Origin: Tetragonia tetragonoides
Lineage: Eukaryota; Streptophyta; Magnoliopsida; Caryophyllales; Aizoaceae
Direction: 5' to 3'
NCBI GenBank assembly: GCA_038025085.1
Contig: CM076143.1
Coordinates: forward strand, 16,663,501-16,727,500
DNA: 64,000 nt
A program made the translations under genes and the position numbers. Shown in pieces: positions 35,289 to 45,733 of the stretch; positions within the stretch are counted from its first letter, which is position 1; every line of letters starts with the position of its first letter. A model generated the notes under the pieces. It worked only from the letters and a program-made list of their open reading frames with translations. It was not told the DNA's origin and did no database searches.

Positions 35289-35366
35289 ATATCTCTATCG
35301 GCTATTTGCATGACTCTGATCAAGCAAAGTATCTATTTATTGGTTTAAATATGATACTTTTATCAC
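35289..35366 (+). ncRNA. Degenerate U2 snRNA-like unit 1
   Basis: Starts ATATCTCTATCGGCTATTTG and continues GATCAAGCAAAGTATCTATT, then TTGGTTTAAATATGAT, colinear with the conserved U2 5' half (cap-proximal ATACC.TTCTCGGCC, GATCAAGTGTAGTATCTGTT, ATCAGTTTAATATCTGAT). The start lies 75 nt after a perfect USE, as expected. The branch-point pairing segment GTAGTA is changed to AAAGTA, so it is probably a pseudogene. Similarity fades after about 35366. Confidence 0.7.
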
Positions 35367-35511
35367 TAGCTCATTGCATATATATATTATTACACTCGGG
35401 TAATTGGCTCACAATGACGCCAACTTATTTTCTTAAAGGACAAGGCGACTAGATATACTTCTAGAGTCAATGAAAATAACTTTTCAATGCACATTCTATT
35501 GGGTACTCATG

Positions 35512-35564
35512 AGTCCCACATTGAAAGAATATGAGAGTAATCAAATAGGGAACATATAAAAAAA
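35512..35564 (+). promoter_or_regulatory. snRNA-type promoter 2: USE plus TATA
   Basis: AGTCCCACATTG (35512-35523), one mismatch from the USE, with TATAAAAAA from 35555 after 31 bp. Confidence 0.7.
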
Positions 35565-35623
35565 TTAGACATCCCTCCCCAAAAAAAAAAAAAAAACCTG
35601 GAGGACTAAACTTAAAATTAAAG

Positions 35624-35708
35624 CATGCGTTTTCTTCGATTTATTTTTTTGGGGGGCCTAATATCAAGTATGATATCTCTTATCAGTTTATTATCTGATA
35701 TGTAGTGT
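35624..35708 (+). ncRNA. Degenerate U2 snRNA-like unit 2
   Basis: Best-conserved segment: ATATCAAGTATGATATCTC, then TTATCAGTTTATTATCTGAT and ATGTAG (about 35661-35706), matching U2 stem-loop I/IIa sequence at roughly four of five positions. The 5' portion is T-rich and altered, and an A-run with a short insertion (35580-35623) separates it from the promoter. Branch-point segment GTAGTA reads ATGATA. It ends abruptly before the next USE. Confidence 0.78.
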
Positions 35709-35718
35709 TAATGTCCAG

Positions 35719-35770
35719 AGTCCCACATCGGATAAGGTTATGACGGATAAAGCATAATTGAGGCATAAAA
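35719..35770 (+). promoter_or_regulatory. snRNA-type promoter 3: USE plus TATA-like
   Basis: AGTCCCACATCG (35719-35730) is a perfect USE; CATAAAA follows at 35764 after 33 bp. Only a very short and doubtful U2-like remnant (about 35790-35823) follows before another USE-like site. Confidence 0.68.
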
Positions 35771-35824
35771 TGGCATTGTTTCATATCGATGCTCAATCAA
35801 ATATTTATAGCAAATGTTATTATG

Positions 35825-35905
35825 AGTCCCACACCGGGAAATTAAGTAACAAAACCTGTTGTTACGAGCCCCTCATTGGAGAAGTAAATAAGGGATAAAA
35901 AAAGG
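35825..35905 (+). promoter_or_regulatory. Two further USE-like sites (units 4 and 5)
   Basis: AGTCCCACACCG (35825-35836), without a TATA, and the degenerate AGCCCCTCATTG (35866-35877) followed by GGATAAAAAAA. The intervening bodies are not recognisably U2. Confidence 0.5.
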
Positions 35906-36044
35906 CAGAGAGGAAAAATTTTGCTCATACAAAATATGAAGAGCAAAACAGAGGCAATCAATCCAGATAAACGAGTAGTAGCAGTATTACTGAAGTATTT
36001 TAATTTTGCCTCTGAGGGATTCAAAAAAACCTCAATTGCACCAC

Positions 36045-36150
36045 CTCTCACATCGAAAAACAAAGTGAGATGTGAAGTGGAGAAGAAATAAAAAAATTGA
36101 GGGCTAAAGTAGGAGGAAAACATAACTTCGTATCTTTCTCAACTCTGTTA
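36045..36150 (+). ncRNA. Degenerate U2-like unit 6 with USE/TATA
   Basis: USE-like CTCTCACATCG (36045-36055) and AATAAAAAA (36087), spacer 31 bp. A U2 5'-end-like GTATCTTTCTCAAC starts near 36130 and runs only about 20 nt before the next USE. Confidence 0.5.
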
Positions 36151-36155
36151 GTACA

Positions 36156-36210
36156 ACTCCCATATCGAAAAAATTAGTGATAAGTGAAGTGGAGAAGTAG
36201 TATAAAAATA
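36156..36210 (+). promoter_or_regulatory. snRNA-type promoter 7: USE plus TATA
   Basis: ACTCCCATATCG (36156-36167), then TATAAAAATA (36201-36210), spacer 33 bp. The sequence between them (AAGTGAAGTGGAGAAG) is shared with unit 6, showing that the units are tandem duplicates. Confidence 0.68.
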
Positions 36211-36240
36211 TAGGTTAAAGTAAGAGAAAGACATCGCTTT

Positions 36241-36290
36241 GTAACTTTATTAGCTTCTTGGCTAAAGTTAAGTGTAATAAATATTTTATA
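36241..36290 (+). ncRNA. U2 snRNA-like unit 7, 5' part (split by LINE)
   Basis: TAACTTTATTAGCTTCTTGG, then CTAAAGTTAAGTGTAATAAA, colinear with U2 nt 1-45 (TTCTCGGCCTTTTGGCTAAGATCAAGTGTAGTA), about 70% identical, starting about 40 nt after TATA. The branch-point segment is nearly intact (GTAATA for GTAGTA). It breaks at 36290 and resumes at 41499. Confidence 0.75.
36279..36290 (+). repeat. LINE target-site duplication, left copy
   Basis: AAATATTTTATA, repeated exactly at 41499-41510. Confidence 0.85.
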
Positions 36291-36374
36291 TGTCATTGAA
36301 GACGGGAGAGAGCGTGGTTGCTTTGAGGTGCGTTGGATAAGGCGATTTTCTTATCCTTCGCCTTTTTTTCCGCC

Positions 36375-37937
36375 ATGGGCAATGGCAAGCGAGGTAGGCC
36401 TCGTAAAAACCCACCCCAACTATCATCTTCTTCCTCAACGCATGTCCAAAGCTCTGTTAATGGTGTTGAAGCAGAGTCTGACACAGAATTTGTAGCCCCG
36501 ATTTTGGCGAATTCTTCTCCGCGAATTCTTAGTGATTTCTTGATCCCCGCCATGGATAAAGGTAATATCTCTAGTGGAAAACAACCTGCTTGTTCCTGTA
36601 ATTCTAAATTGCAATCTTTAGGGTTTACTGGTGATTGTTCGTATGAGATGGGTTGCGATTTTGGGGAAAAAATTGATAACCCTAATCTGACACCAAAAGT
36701 TGCTGAACCTGTTAGTAATGGCGATTCTATAGCTATTCCTGTTGTCTCTTCTTTTGGGGTCCCTTTGATTGAGAAAGGTATTGAAATTGCTAGTCCTGTT
36801 AATAAAGACTTAAATCCTCATGAAAATTCCAAACAACCTGGGGGTTCTTGGAAAGATAAAGCTACTAAGAAAATCAAAGGAAAGGGTATGGAACTTGAGT
36901 TTATTTCATCTGGGTCTGATGATCTTATTGTGATTGAAGAGGAGGATATCATGGATAAAGTTAAATATTGGAGTAGTACTTTGGTTGGTTGTTTTCTGGG
37001 TAATAGGCCAAAAATTGCAGATGTTCAGGCTTTTGTTGACAAAAACTGGAACCATATTAGCAAGCCCCAGGTCTTATACTTCAAGAAAGGGTGGTTTTAT
37101 TTCAGATTTCATGAAAAGGAAGACATGGAAGTAGTGCTTAGAGGAGGTCCCTGGACGCTTGGTACTAGCACTCTCCTGCTTAAACCATGGTCCCCTACTT
37201 TTATTACTGAAATAGAAAGGGTTACCAAGGTCCCTGTATGGGTCTTATTCCCTAACCTAGACCCTTATTTTTGGTCTGCTAGAGCTTTGAGTAAACTTGC
37301 AAGCAAAGTTGGGACGCTGACAAGTATACCACTTCCAAGGAGAGGATATCATTTGCTAGAGTGATGATTGAGATTGATGTCTCAGCTAAAATCCCAGATG
37401 AGGTCTTGATGTCCTCACCTTACATTGGCATTATCAAGCAGCCTGTGGAGTTTGAATGGGTACCCTACTTTTGGTCATACATGCAACAAATTAGGTCATG
37501 AAGGAACTCACTGCAGGTTGAACAAACCTAAAGCTACCAGTGACAAAGTTTCTAAGCAAGCTGATGAGCAAGCTGCTAAGCAAGCTGATGAGCAAGCTTC
37601 TAAGCATGTTGCTGAGAGTGCTGTACCTATTGAACAAGGTACTAATGAGGGGCTCAATACCCAGGATAAAGTTGGAGATCAGGTGGAGGGTATTCCCAAC
37701 CTTGACACTCTAAGGGTGGCTAGGTCTACTGACTCTTTGCAGCAAGAGACCTCTGAAGGGGATAAGCAGGGGTTCATAAGGGTGGTAAATTCTGCAGGAA
37801 GAAAGGCTTTACAAGTTAAAGAAATCTGTTCCGCAAACAGGTTTACTATCCTTGAAGGTGGGCTGATTCATGCCCTTGATGAAACAGAGGAAGGGGAGCT
37901 AATTGGAGAGGCTCCTCGGCCCCCTGATTTACCATGA
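36375..37937 (+). pseudogene. LINE ORF1 (DUF4283 + zinc knuckle), frameshifted
   Basis: ATG in a good context (GCCATGG) at 36375. An N-terminal basic RGRPRKNPP AT-hook-like motif is followed by a DUF4283 region (VGCFLGNRPKIADVQAFVDK, VLRGGPWTLG). The frame stops at 37364 but continues in another frame (FARVMIEIDVSAKIP) and again from 37425, with a damaged zinc knuckle (CNKLGHEGTHC kept, first Cys lost by a frameshift near 37465). The C-terminal part has a Lys/Gln/Ala-rich repeat (DEQAAKQA). It ends with TGA overlapping the ORF2 ATG (ATGA at 37934-37937), the usual plant LINE arrangement. Confidence 0.9.
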
Positions 37938-40900
37938 TAATCACAGCCTGGAACATTAGGGGGATTAATGACCCCCTAAAGCAGCAAGAAGTGGCTAGCT
38001 TCTTAGCTGGGAATAAAGTAGCTCTTGGGGCTATTATGGAAACTAGAATAAGGGAGCATAATGCTTCAAAAATTCTTCGAAACAGATTTAGAAGATACAA
38101 GCACCAGAATAACTATGCTAAGCATAGGAATGGTAGAATTTAGGTTTTTTGGGACTAGGGGCAAGTTGAAGTGCAGATTCTTGAGGTTACTATGTAGGCT
38201 ATCCACTGTAAGGTTCTCTCCAAATCCACTTCTACTGCCATTTTTGTTTCTTTCATATATGGGTCTAATGATGCAACATATAGAAGATACCTATGACAAA
38301 ATCTTCATGCTTTTGGCCAGACTGTTAATGCGCCATGGGCATGCCCGGGAGATTTCAATGTAACTCTTTCAGTCAATGAAAGAATCAGTTCAGCTCAGCC
38401 TAACCTGAGAGATATACAGGATTTCAGTGATTGTGTTAGCTCTATTGGTCTCTCTGATCTCACCTGCAGTGGTTGTCACCTCACGTGGACTAACAATCAA
38501 GATGGGTCTGATAGAGTATGGGCTAAGCTAGATAGAGCCATGGTCAATTCTGATTGGCATTTCCAGCATGTTGTGGCTGATGTGGAATTCAAACCATCGG
38601 GGGTCTCTGACCATTCACCTATTGTTCTCTCCCTCCAAGAGAACATCCCTAGAGAGTCTCGTCCCTTTAAATTCTTGAATTGCTGGACAAGTGATGCTTC
38701 CTTCCTTCCCTTGGTCTCTAGGGTGTAGAAGTCTCATATTGTTGGTTGCAAGATGTATGTTCTGATGACTAAACTCAAGATGCTGAAGTCTGAACTTAAG
38801 TCCCTCCATAGAAGCACTTACTCAAATATTTCTTCTCGAGTTATAGATGCTCAGAAGACCTGGTCTGAAACCCAGACTAATTTGCAATCAAACCCCACAG
38901 ATGCACATCTCATTCAGGAAGAAAGGAAGCAGAGGGATACCTATATTAAGCTCAAGAAGGCTGAGCTCAGCTCCTTATATCAAAGGGCTAAAGCTAGAGA
39001 CATCAGCCAAGCAGACGCAAATACAGCTTACTTCTTTGCCAAAGTAGCTGAAAAAAAGACTACAAACAGGATCTTCAAGGTGACTGATGAAAATGGTGTT
39101 GTTTGTACAGACCCACAAGATATAATCAAGCTTTTGTGGGATTATACAAAAATATGCTTAGTACAGCTCAGAGTGCAGCACCCTATGATCCTACTGTTAT
39201 TGAAATGGGCCCTGTGCTCTCCCATGACATTCAGCAACAACTCATTCAAGATATCACTGCAGCTGAAGTTAAAAGTGCTCTTGACTCCATTGATGAAACA
39301 AAAAGCCCAGGACCCGATGGTTTCACCTCTGGGTTGTTTAAGAAAGCATGGTTGGTTGTGGGGACTGATTACAATGCAGCCATCAAGGACTACTTCAGAA
39401 CTGGCAAGCTTTTACAACAGGTCAATTCCACTTTTGTCATTCTTGTTCCCAAGTCTCCCTCTCCCACTTCTGTCACGGACTACAGACCTATCTCCTTTTG
39501 TTCTGTAGTTTACAAAACTATCACAAAAATTTTAGCTAATAGGCTCCAGCACTTCATGACATCTGTGATTGGGCCCGAGCAAGCTGCTTTTCTTAAAGGA
39601 AGAGGTCTGTTTGATAACACTATGACTGCACATGAACTGGTTGTGCATTATGGCAGGAAGCACCTCTCTCCAAAAACTATTATAAATGTTGATATCCGTA
39701 AAGCCTTTAACACTGTTGATTGGGGATTTCTTCGTCATATCCTCCTCAGTTTTGGTTTCCCATGGGAATTTGTTGACTGGATTATGGATTGTGTGACTAC
39801 TTTCAAATTCTCCATATGTGTTAATGGCTCTCCTAAGGGTCACTTTGAGGGTAAAAGGGGCTCAGGCAGGGTGATCCTCTTTCCCCCTACCTCTTTGTTC
39901 TTTGCATGGAAGCACTTTCTAGGCTCCTTCGGCATGCTAACTCCTCTTCTGCCTTCTCTCCTCGTCCAAAGTGTGACAGACTTGGTTTGAATCACCTTGT
40001 GTTTGCGGATGATCTCCTCATTTTTTCTAGAGGGGATATTCCTTCTGTTAAGACGATTATGGATTGTCTCCATGCTTTACAAGCTATGTCTGGACTTGCT
40101 GCAAATCACAATAAAACTGACGTTTATTTTGGGGGAGTTAAACCAACTGTAAAAGACCAAATCCTCACTCTTACTGGTTTCTCGAAAGGGCTATGCCTTT
40201 TAGGTACCTTGGAGTTCCTCTTAATTCCTCGAGGCTAATTGTTGCCATGTGCCAACCCCTTATTGATAAGGTTAGTGCCTGCATTCACCATTGGACTTCC
40301 CATTTACTCTGTTATGCTGGTAAAGTGGAATTGATAAACTCTGTCATCTTTGGTATGCACAATTTTTGGTCATCTGCTTTCCTATTGCGTAAAACTGTCC
40401 TCAAGAAAATTCACAAGATCTGTAAAGATTTTCTCTGGGGGTGTCTAGATGGGAAAAGGAGACTGGTTTTCATGAGTTGAAAAAAGCTTTGTCGTCCCAA
40501 AAGTGAAGGAGGCTTAAATATTAAAGAAGCGCTTAGTTGGAATCAAGCACTTATGGTGAAATGGATTTGGAAGCTTCATCAACAACAGGGCACAATATGG
40601 AGTGACTGGGTGCATTGCTACAATCTTCGTTATTCCTCAATTTGGGACATTCCAAACAAGTCCAATAGCTCCTGGGGCTGGAATGGAATCTTAAAAGTTA
40701 GAGACCTGCTGATTGAGAAAGCAGGGGTATTTCTGCAACAAAAAATTGTATTGATAAGTGGTCCTCCTCAGGCAAGTTTAAGGTGTCCAAAGCTTATGAC
40801 TTCCTTAGGATTCCTGCTCCTAAAACCAAATGGTGGAGAACAGTCTGGGATGCTACTGTCACCCCCAAGCATGCATTTATCACTAGCCTTGATATCCAAC

Positions 40901-41321
40901 ACGCCCTTCCAACGGTTGACAACTTGAACAAGAAAGGCATAGTGATAGTGAATAGATGCATTCTCTGTAAGGCTGCTTGTGAAACAATTGATCATTTATT
41001 CTTCAAATGCCCTTTTGCTGGGAAGTTTGGCAGCAAACACTCACTTGGCTTGGTGTTACCAGAAGAGGATTGAGCCTATCTCATGAACTGAAGTGGTACA
41101 AGAACTGCAACCGAGGGAATACTTGGAGGCATAAGCAGAAACGCAGTGCCCTGACAGCCACCATCTACGAAATTTGGAAGGAACGAAACCTTCGTATCTT
41201 TCAAGGAAATTCTCGAGATATTCAGCAGCTAGTTCGACAGATCAAGAATTATACTTGCATTCATATTTTCTCTTGTGCAACTACAGATTATAAGGATAGA
41301 TACCAGGGTCTCTTAGGCTAG
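37934..41321 (+). pseudogene. LINE ORF2 (APE endonuclease, reverse transcriptase), frameshifted
   Basis: ORF2 starts MIITAWNIRGINDPLKQQEV (endonuclease). The endonuclease continues in other frames to TWTNNQDGSDRVWAKLDRAM and SDHSPI (about 38480-38620). Reverse transcriptase: KSPGPDGF near 39303, YRPISFCSVVYK near 39482, NVDIRKAFNTVDW near 39690, catalytic FADDLLIFSRG near 40003. The C-terminal zf-RVT-like part (CILCKAACETIDHLFFKCPF) is at about 40960-41020, and the final frame ends at 41321. At least five frameshifts or stops (near 38143, 38728, 39140, 39870, 40190, 40480) make it inactive. Confidence 0.92.
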
Positions 41322-41498
41322 CCTTGATGTTCACTAAGCCTGCACCTCCTCCTCTCTGTGGGGTTGTTTTAGATTTTCTCTGTATTTGATCTATGACTGC
41401 TTCTCTGGCGTCCCCCCACTTGTACTGGTTATTTTCTTGAGGGTACTACATTGGTATTCCTTGGAGGATGGAATATACAGCTCACCATTTTCCAAAAA

Positions 41499-41577
41499 AA
41501 ATATTTTATAAATCTAATATTTGTTATTTTCATATGTGGATTATTGAATGAGAATGATATTAAAATAATTTTTTGGT
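41499..41577 (+). ncRNA. U2 snRNA-like unit 7, 3' part
   Basis: After the duplicated AAATATTTTATA the U2 similarity resumes: AATATTTGTTATTTTCATAT, GTGG, then GATATTAAAATAATTTTTTG. This matches the U2 region ATATCTGATATGTGG...GATATTAAATTAATTTTTTGG and includes an Sm-site-like AATTTTTTGG (41567-41576). Similarity is lost beyond about 41580. Confidence 0.75.
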
Positions 41578-41924
41578 TTAAAGATGCTTAAAAAGCAGCT
41601 TTGGTAAATTATGTATAGTGTGCATTATTGAAATATACTAAATTAATATCTTAATTAAACTAGGTTAATATTAAAGAAGGTGAAAGAGAAATTATATATA
41701 TTATAAGCCATCTCAAATACACCTAAGATTCCTGATTAATATGCAATTTTATAGATTGTTGAAACTTGTCATAGGGTATCAAAGTGTATGTAGCACATGC
41801 ATTGTAAAATCGCATGACCTTTTTATTTTATAAGAAATTTTTCTTTTTATCATAAACGTTAGATAGAATTAGTTAGAACTACAATTACAAATTTTCTTAA
41901 TTTAAACTCTCTTTTAAAAATAAA

Positions 41925-41956
41925 TTTATCACGTGCATTGCACGGGCAAAAACTAG
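41925..41956 (+). mobile_element. Helitron-type 3' terminus (plus strand)
   Basis: ACGTGCATTGCACGGGCAAA then CTAG (41953-41956) and T. The stem GTGCATTGCAC is nearly palindromic. The element's 5' end is not placed; it may start shortly after the U2 remnant. Confidence 0.7.
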
Positions 41957-42026
41957 TGTCCAAAAAGACAAAAGTACCAAAAATTTGCCATAAAGATTTT
42001 TTCTTGTGTTGTTAAAATTAATAAAA

Positions 42027-43610
42027 CTAGATTTCGTGCCCGTCCGATGCACGGGTTCTTGTTTATCATCCTTAGTTATTAGAATAAATATAATATTATT
42101 TTAATCAAATCAATATACAATATAAAGTTTAATAATAAGAGTAGCAATGAGCAATAACAATCTTTTTATCAAAAAAAAAAAAAAAACACATTTAACAAAG
42201 AAATTACAATTTTAGTGAATGTGTAATATAATTTTTTTAGGATAATAAATATAATACTTATGTTACTTATTTTTTATTAAAATAAAATAAAACTATTTTA
42301 AATTTCTTTTTAATCATCATGCATTTATGGCTATTTATTACCATTTCAATGCTTGGTGAGAACTCAATCCGTGCGATGCACGAGGCACACTCTGTTATTA
42401 GAAGAAATATGATAATATGTTTTAATCATATCAATATATAAAGTTGAATAATAGGAATAGCAAAGAATAATAATAATCTTTATATAAAAAAAAATATATT
42501 TAACAAAGAAATTACATTTTTAGTGAATTTATAAAAAAAATTTAGAATAATAAATATAATACTTATGTCACTTATTTCTTATTAAAATAAAATAAAACTA
42601 TTTTTAGTTTCTTTTTAATCACCCATGCATTTATGGCTATTTATTACTTATTCAATGCTTGGTGAGAACTCAATTATACATATATACTAGATTTCGTGTC
42701 CGTGTAATGCATGGGTTCTTGTTCATTATCCTATGTTATTAGAATCAATATAATAAAAAAAATTTAATCACATCAATATATAAAGTTGAATAATAGGAGT
42801 AGCAAGGAACAATAATAATCCGTTTCACACATTTAACAAAGAAATTACATTTTTAGTGAATAAATAATACACCTTTTTTAGGATAATAAATATAATACTT
42901 ATGTTACTTTTTTTATTAAAATAAAATAAAAGTATTTTTGATTTCTTTTTAATCACCCATGCATTTATGACTATTTATTATTTATTCAATGTCACATTGG
43001 TGAGAACTCAATTATACATATATACTAGATTTCGTGCCCGTGTGATGCACGGGGTTAATCATATCAATATGTAAAATTGAATAATAGGAGTAGCAAGGAA
43101 CAATAATAATCTTTTTTATCAGCAAAAAAATACATGTAACAAAACAATTACATTTATAGTGAATATATAATATATATAATAAATATAATACTTATGTTAC
43201 TTTCCTTTATTAAAATAGAATAAAAGTATTTTTGATTACTTTTTCATCACTCGTGCATTTATGACTATTTATTACCTATTCAATGCTACCTTGGTGAGAG
43301 CTCAATCATACATATATACTAGATTTCATACCCGTGCGATGCACAAGTTCTTGTTCATCATCCTCTATTATTAGAATCAATATAATAAAAAAATTTGATC
43401 ACATCAATATATAAAGTTGAATAATAGAAGTAGTAAGGAACAATAATAATCTTTTTTACACATTTAACAAAGAAATTACATTTTTATATATATTTTTTTA
43501 GTATAATAAATATAATACTTATATTATTTTTTTATTAAAATAAAATAAAATAAAATAAAATAAAATTCTTTTTAATAACCCATGCATTGATTGGTATTTA
43601 TTATTTATTC

Positions 43611-43617
<7 letters not shown>
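42027..43617 (-). mobile_element. Tandem array of about five Helitron 3'-end units
   Basis: ACTAGATTTCGTGCCCG...GATGCACGGG, the reverse complement of a Helitron 3' end, starts at 42027, 42687, 43025 and 43319; a degenerate hairpin also occurs at about 42368. Units are about 295-340 bp and share AAAGTTGAATAATAGGAGTA, ATTACATTTTTAGTGAAT, ATAATACTTATGTTACTT and GGTGAGAACTCAATTATACA. There is no coding sequence. The array ends at a (TA)n tract. The orientation is convergent with the plus-strand end at 41956. Confidence 0.85.

Positions 43618-43689
<72 letters not shown>
43615..43689. repeat. (TA)n microsatellite
   Basis: About 37 TA units at the right edge of the Helitron array. Confidence 0.97.
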
Positions 43690-43693
<4 letters not shown>

Positions 43694-45170
43694 ATATTGA
43701 AGATTTGGGAAACTAGTGACAACATTATATTGACTTTGATTTCACTATTTTCCTTTTTTTTTTTTTTGGGAACTGCAAACCCACCACTTTCCCATACTCA
43801 TTGCTCTCCCACTCCACCGTCAATAGTAGTGGTCGACCTTTGGAGTACGACGGTTGGTGACGAAACCCATATGTCACCACTCACCATACTTATGCACCAA
43901 AAAAAAAAACTACTCACCACACTTAATCCAGAGAGAGATGCAACGGAGGCCCATTTTAAACACCTTTTCTTTTTGTAGAAAGTGTTTTTCTTAGAGATCA
44001 TTTACTAAAAAAAAATGGATTTGAGAAATTGAAAAGTTTTCAGCAGTAAATAAACAGACCCTAAATGGCTATATCACTTAAAGTTAGGATCCAATACTGT
44101 CACCCAAAATATGGTACCTTTATTTACTCTGAAAATAGGGGTAATGTTAGACTATTATTAAATAGTTTGAGGAAAGAAAAAAAACAAAGAGTAAAAAGAG
44201 TTGCTCTTTTCAAGTCAGTGTACATGATCCAATTAGATATCATTTGAGCCTTGGCCAAATTAATAGTTTCTTTCTTGAAATGGAAGATTGTAAGAAACCA
44301 CCTTTCAAAATGTAATTTGGAAACTACCACCTATTAAAAACAAATTTGTAAAGTAAGATCTAATAAATTCTCAATTAATTCCCTTGATCAACACACATTT
44401 CCTCCTTTTCAAGATGAAATAATGCTGAAGGAGTCTTCCCTGAGCTTAATGTCACAATAATTTTGGATGAAAATGAAAACTTTTGAATGTCGGTGGAATG
44501 CGTTTATTTTAGGAGGGGAATATAATTGTGTGAATAAACAAAGATTAAAGAAAAAGCAAATGATATTAAGTTGAGAATAATTCCGTATATCGAGTTCAAT
44601 TTCACCAGAAAAAGGAGTGAAGGTATATTAATCATGAAAACTTATACCTTTTTTGGTTACAGAATAACTTATACCTTAAAGTTGGGATCAATATCATATT
44701 TTTATTAGTTTTTTTCATGAACGCAAATATTCTCATACACTTGTTTGGTGCACGCACTCGTCACATGTTATGACATAAGATTATCGTTCATTGTATACTT
44801 TTCTTTCTTAGAAAATTAAGGAATAGATAATGCATTTAGAGCTCTATATAAGGATAGGTTATATCATACCCCTATTGCTAAAAGTCTGAGAGCATATGAC
44901 AAATCCTGGTTAGGAAAAAGGGGTTGCATGTAATTATGTTGACAAAATCCGAACAAAAAAAAACCTAAATAGATGTACACTGTATGTTAGAAAGACTATT
45001 TTTTGAGGTCTGAGACTTGACATACTTGACACAGTTCTGTAAGATCGTGTAATAAGGGAATGAATCCTGTAGAGTTCTTCTTTTAAAGTTCCTCTTTTCT
45101 CACCATTGGATTAGAGGTGGAATTTTGGAACCCTTGGATTAGAGGGAGATATTTTCGGAAGATAGGAAGT

Positions 45171-45219
<49 letters not shown>

Positions 45220-45733
45220 ACAAAAACTCTAAAGAAAGAAACTCTAGAGGATCCAAACATGTGCAATAAGCTTGCATTATCCCACACGAGCCAAAATAAA
45301 GAAAGACAAAATTTTTGAATTTCTGCCTAAATTTTGTACAATGCATGGGCTGACATGACATCTCAACTTGACACATTTAGATTTCGATAGCCAGAAAGGT
45401 CGTAATGACATATTGAAGGAGATATACATATACGGATTACTAACGGTTTCACTCTATATGTTCGGAATTCCATCATTTTAACTCGAAACCGAATCCTCTT
45501 AATTTCCTCCATCTAGAACCTTCAAAATGGACTCGACCCATTTTCAGTATCGAGACACAATTTTCTCAATCCGAACTTTTTTACACCCTAAAAGAAAATG
45601 AACTGACTCAATAGTCACCGGGCCGACCTGACATGTCTACTTTTCTTTTTGCTCATCCGTTTGACATGTCTACTTTTATTTTTTGCTGTTTGGCCTGGTC
45701 CGACAGGGAAAAGGGCGGTTGAATTAAAATTAA
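43690..45733. other. Intergenic upstream of the TBL gene; (GA)n at 45176-45216
   Basis: No gene supported. The (GA)n tract produces only low-complexity ORFs. A short tandem duplication with TTTGACATGTCTACTTTT-like units lies at 45628-45690. No clear TATA box was chosen for the TBL gene. Confidence 0.45.

Larger units (their letters stand above)
36291..41498 (+). mobile_element. Near full-length L1-type LINE retrotransposon, frameshifted
   Basis: About 5.2 kb with a short 5' UTR, ORF1, ORF2 (endonuclease, reverse transcriptase, zf-RVT-like C-terminus), 3' UTR and an A-run ending near 41500, flanked by a 12-bp target-site duplication. The start at 36291 immediately follows the left duplication, so the 5' end looks complete. 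Inserted into a U2-like unit. Confidence 0.93.

Noticed and set aside
35842..36123. 93-aa minus-strand ORF
   Set aside because: Overlaps the USE/U2-like cluster; composition is T-rich and no family is recognised.
45170..45376. 68-aa minus-strand ORF ending in a Ser-Leu run
   Set aside because: Its tail is the translated (GA)n microsatellite; no support as a gene.
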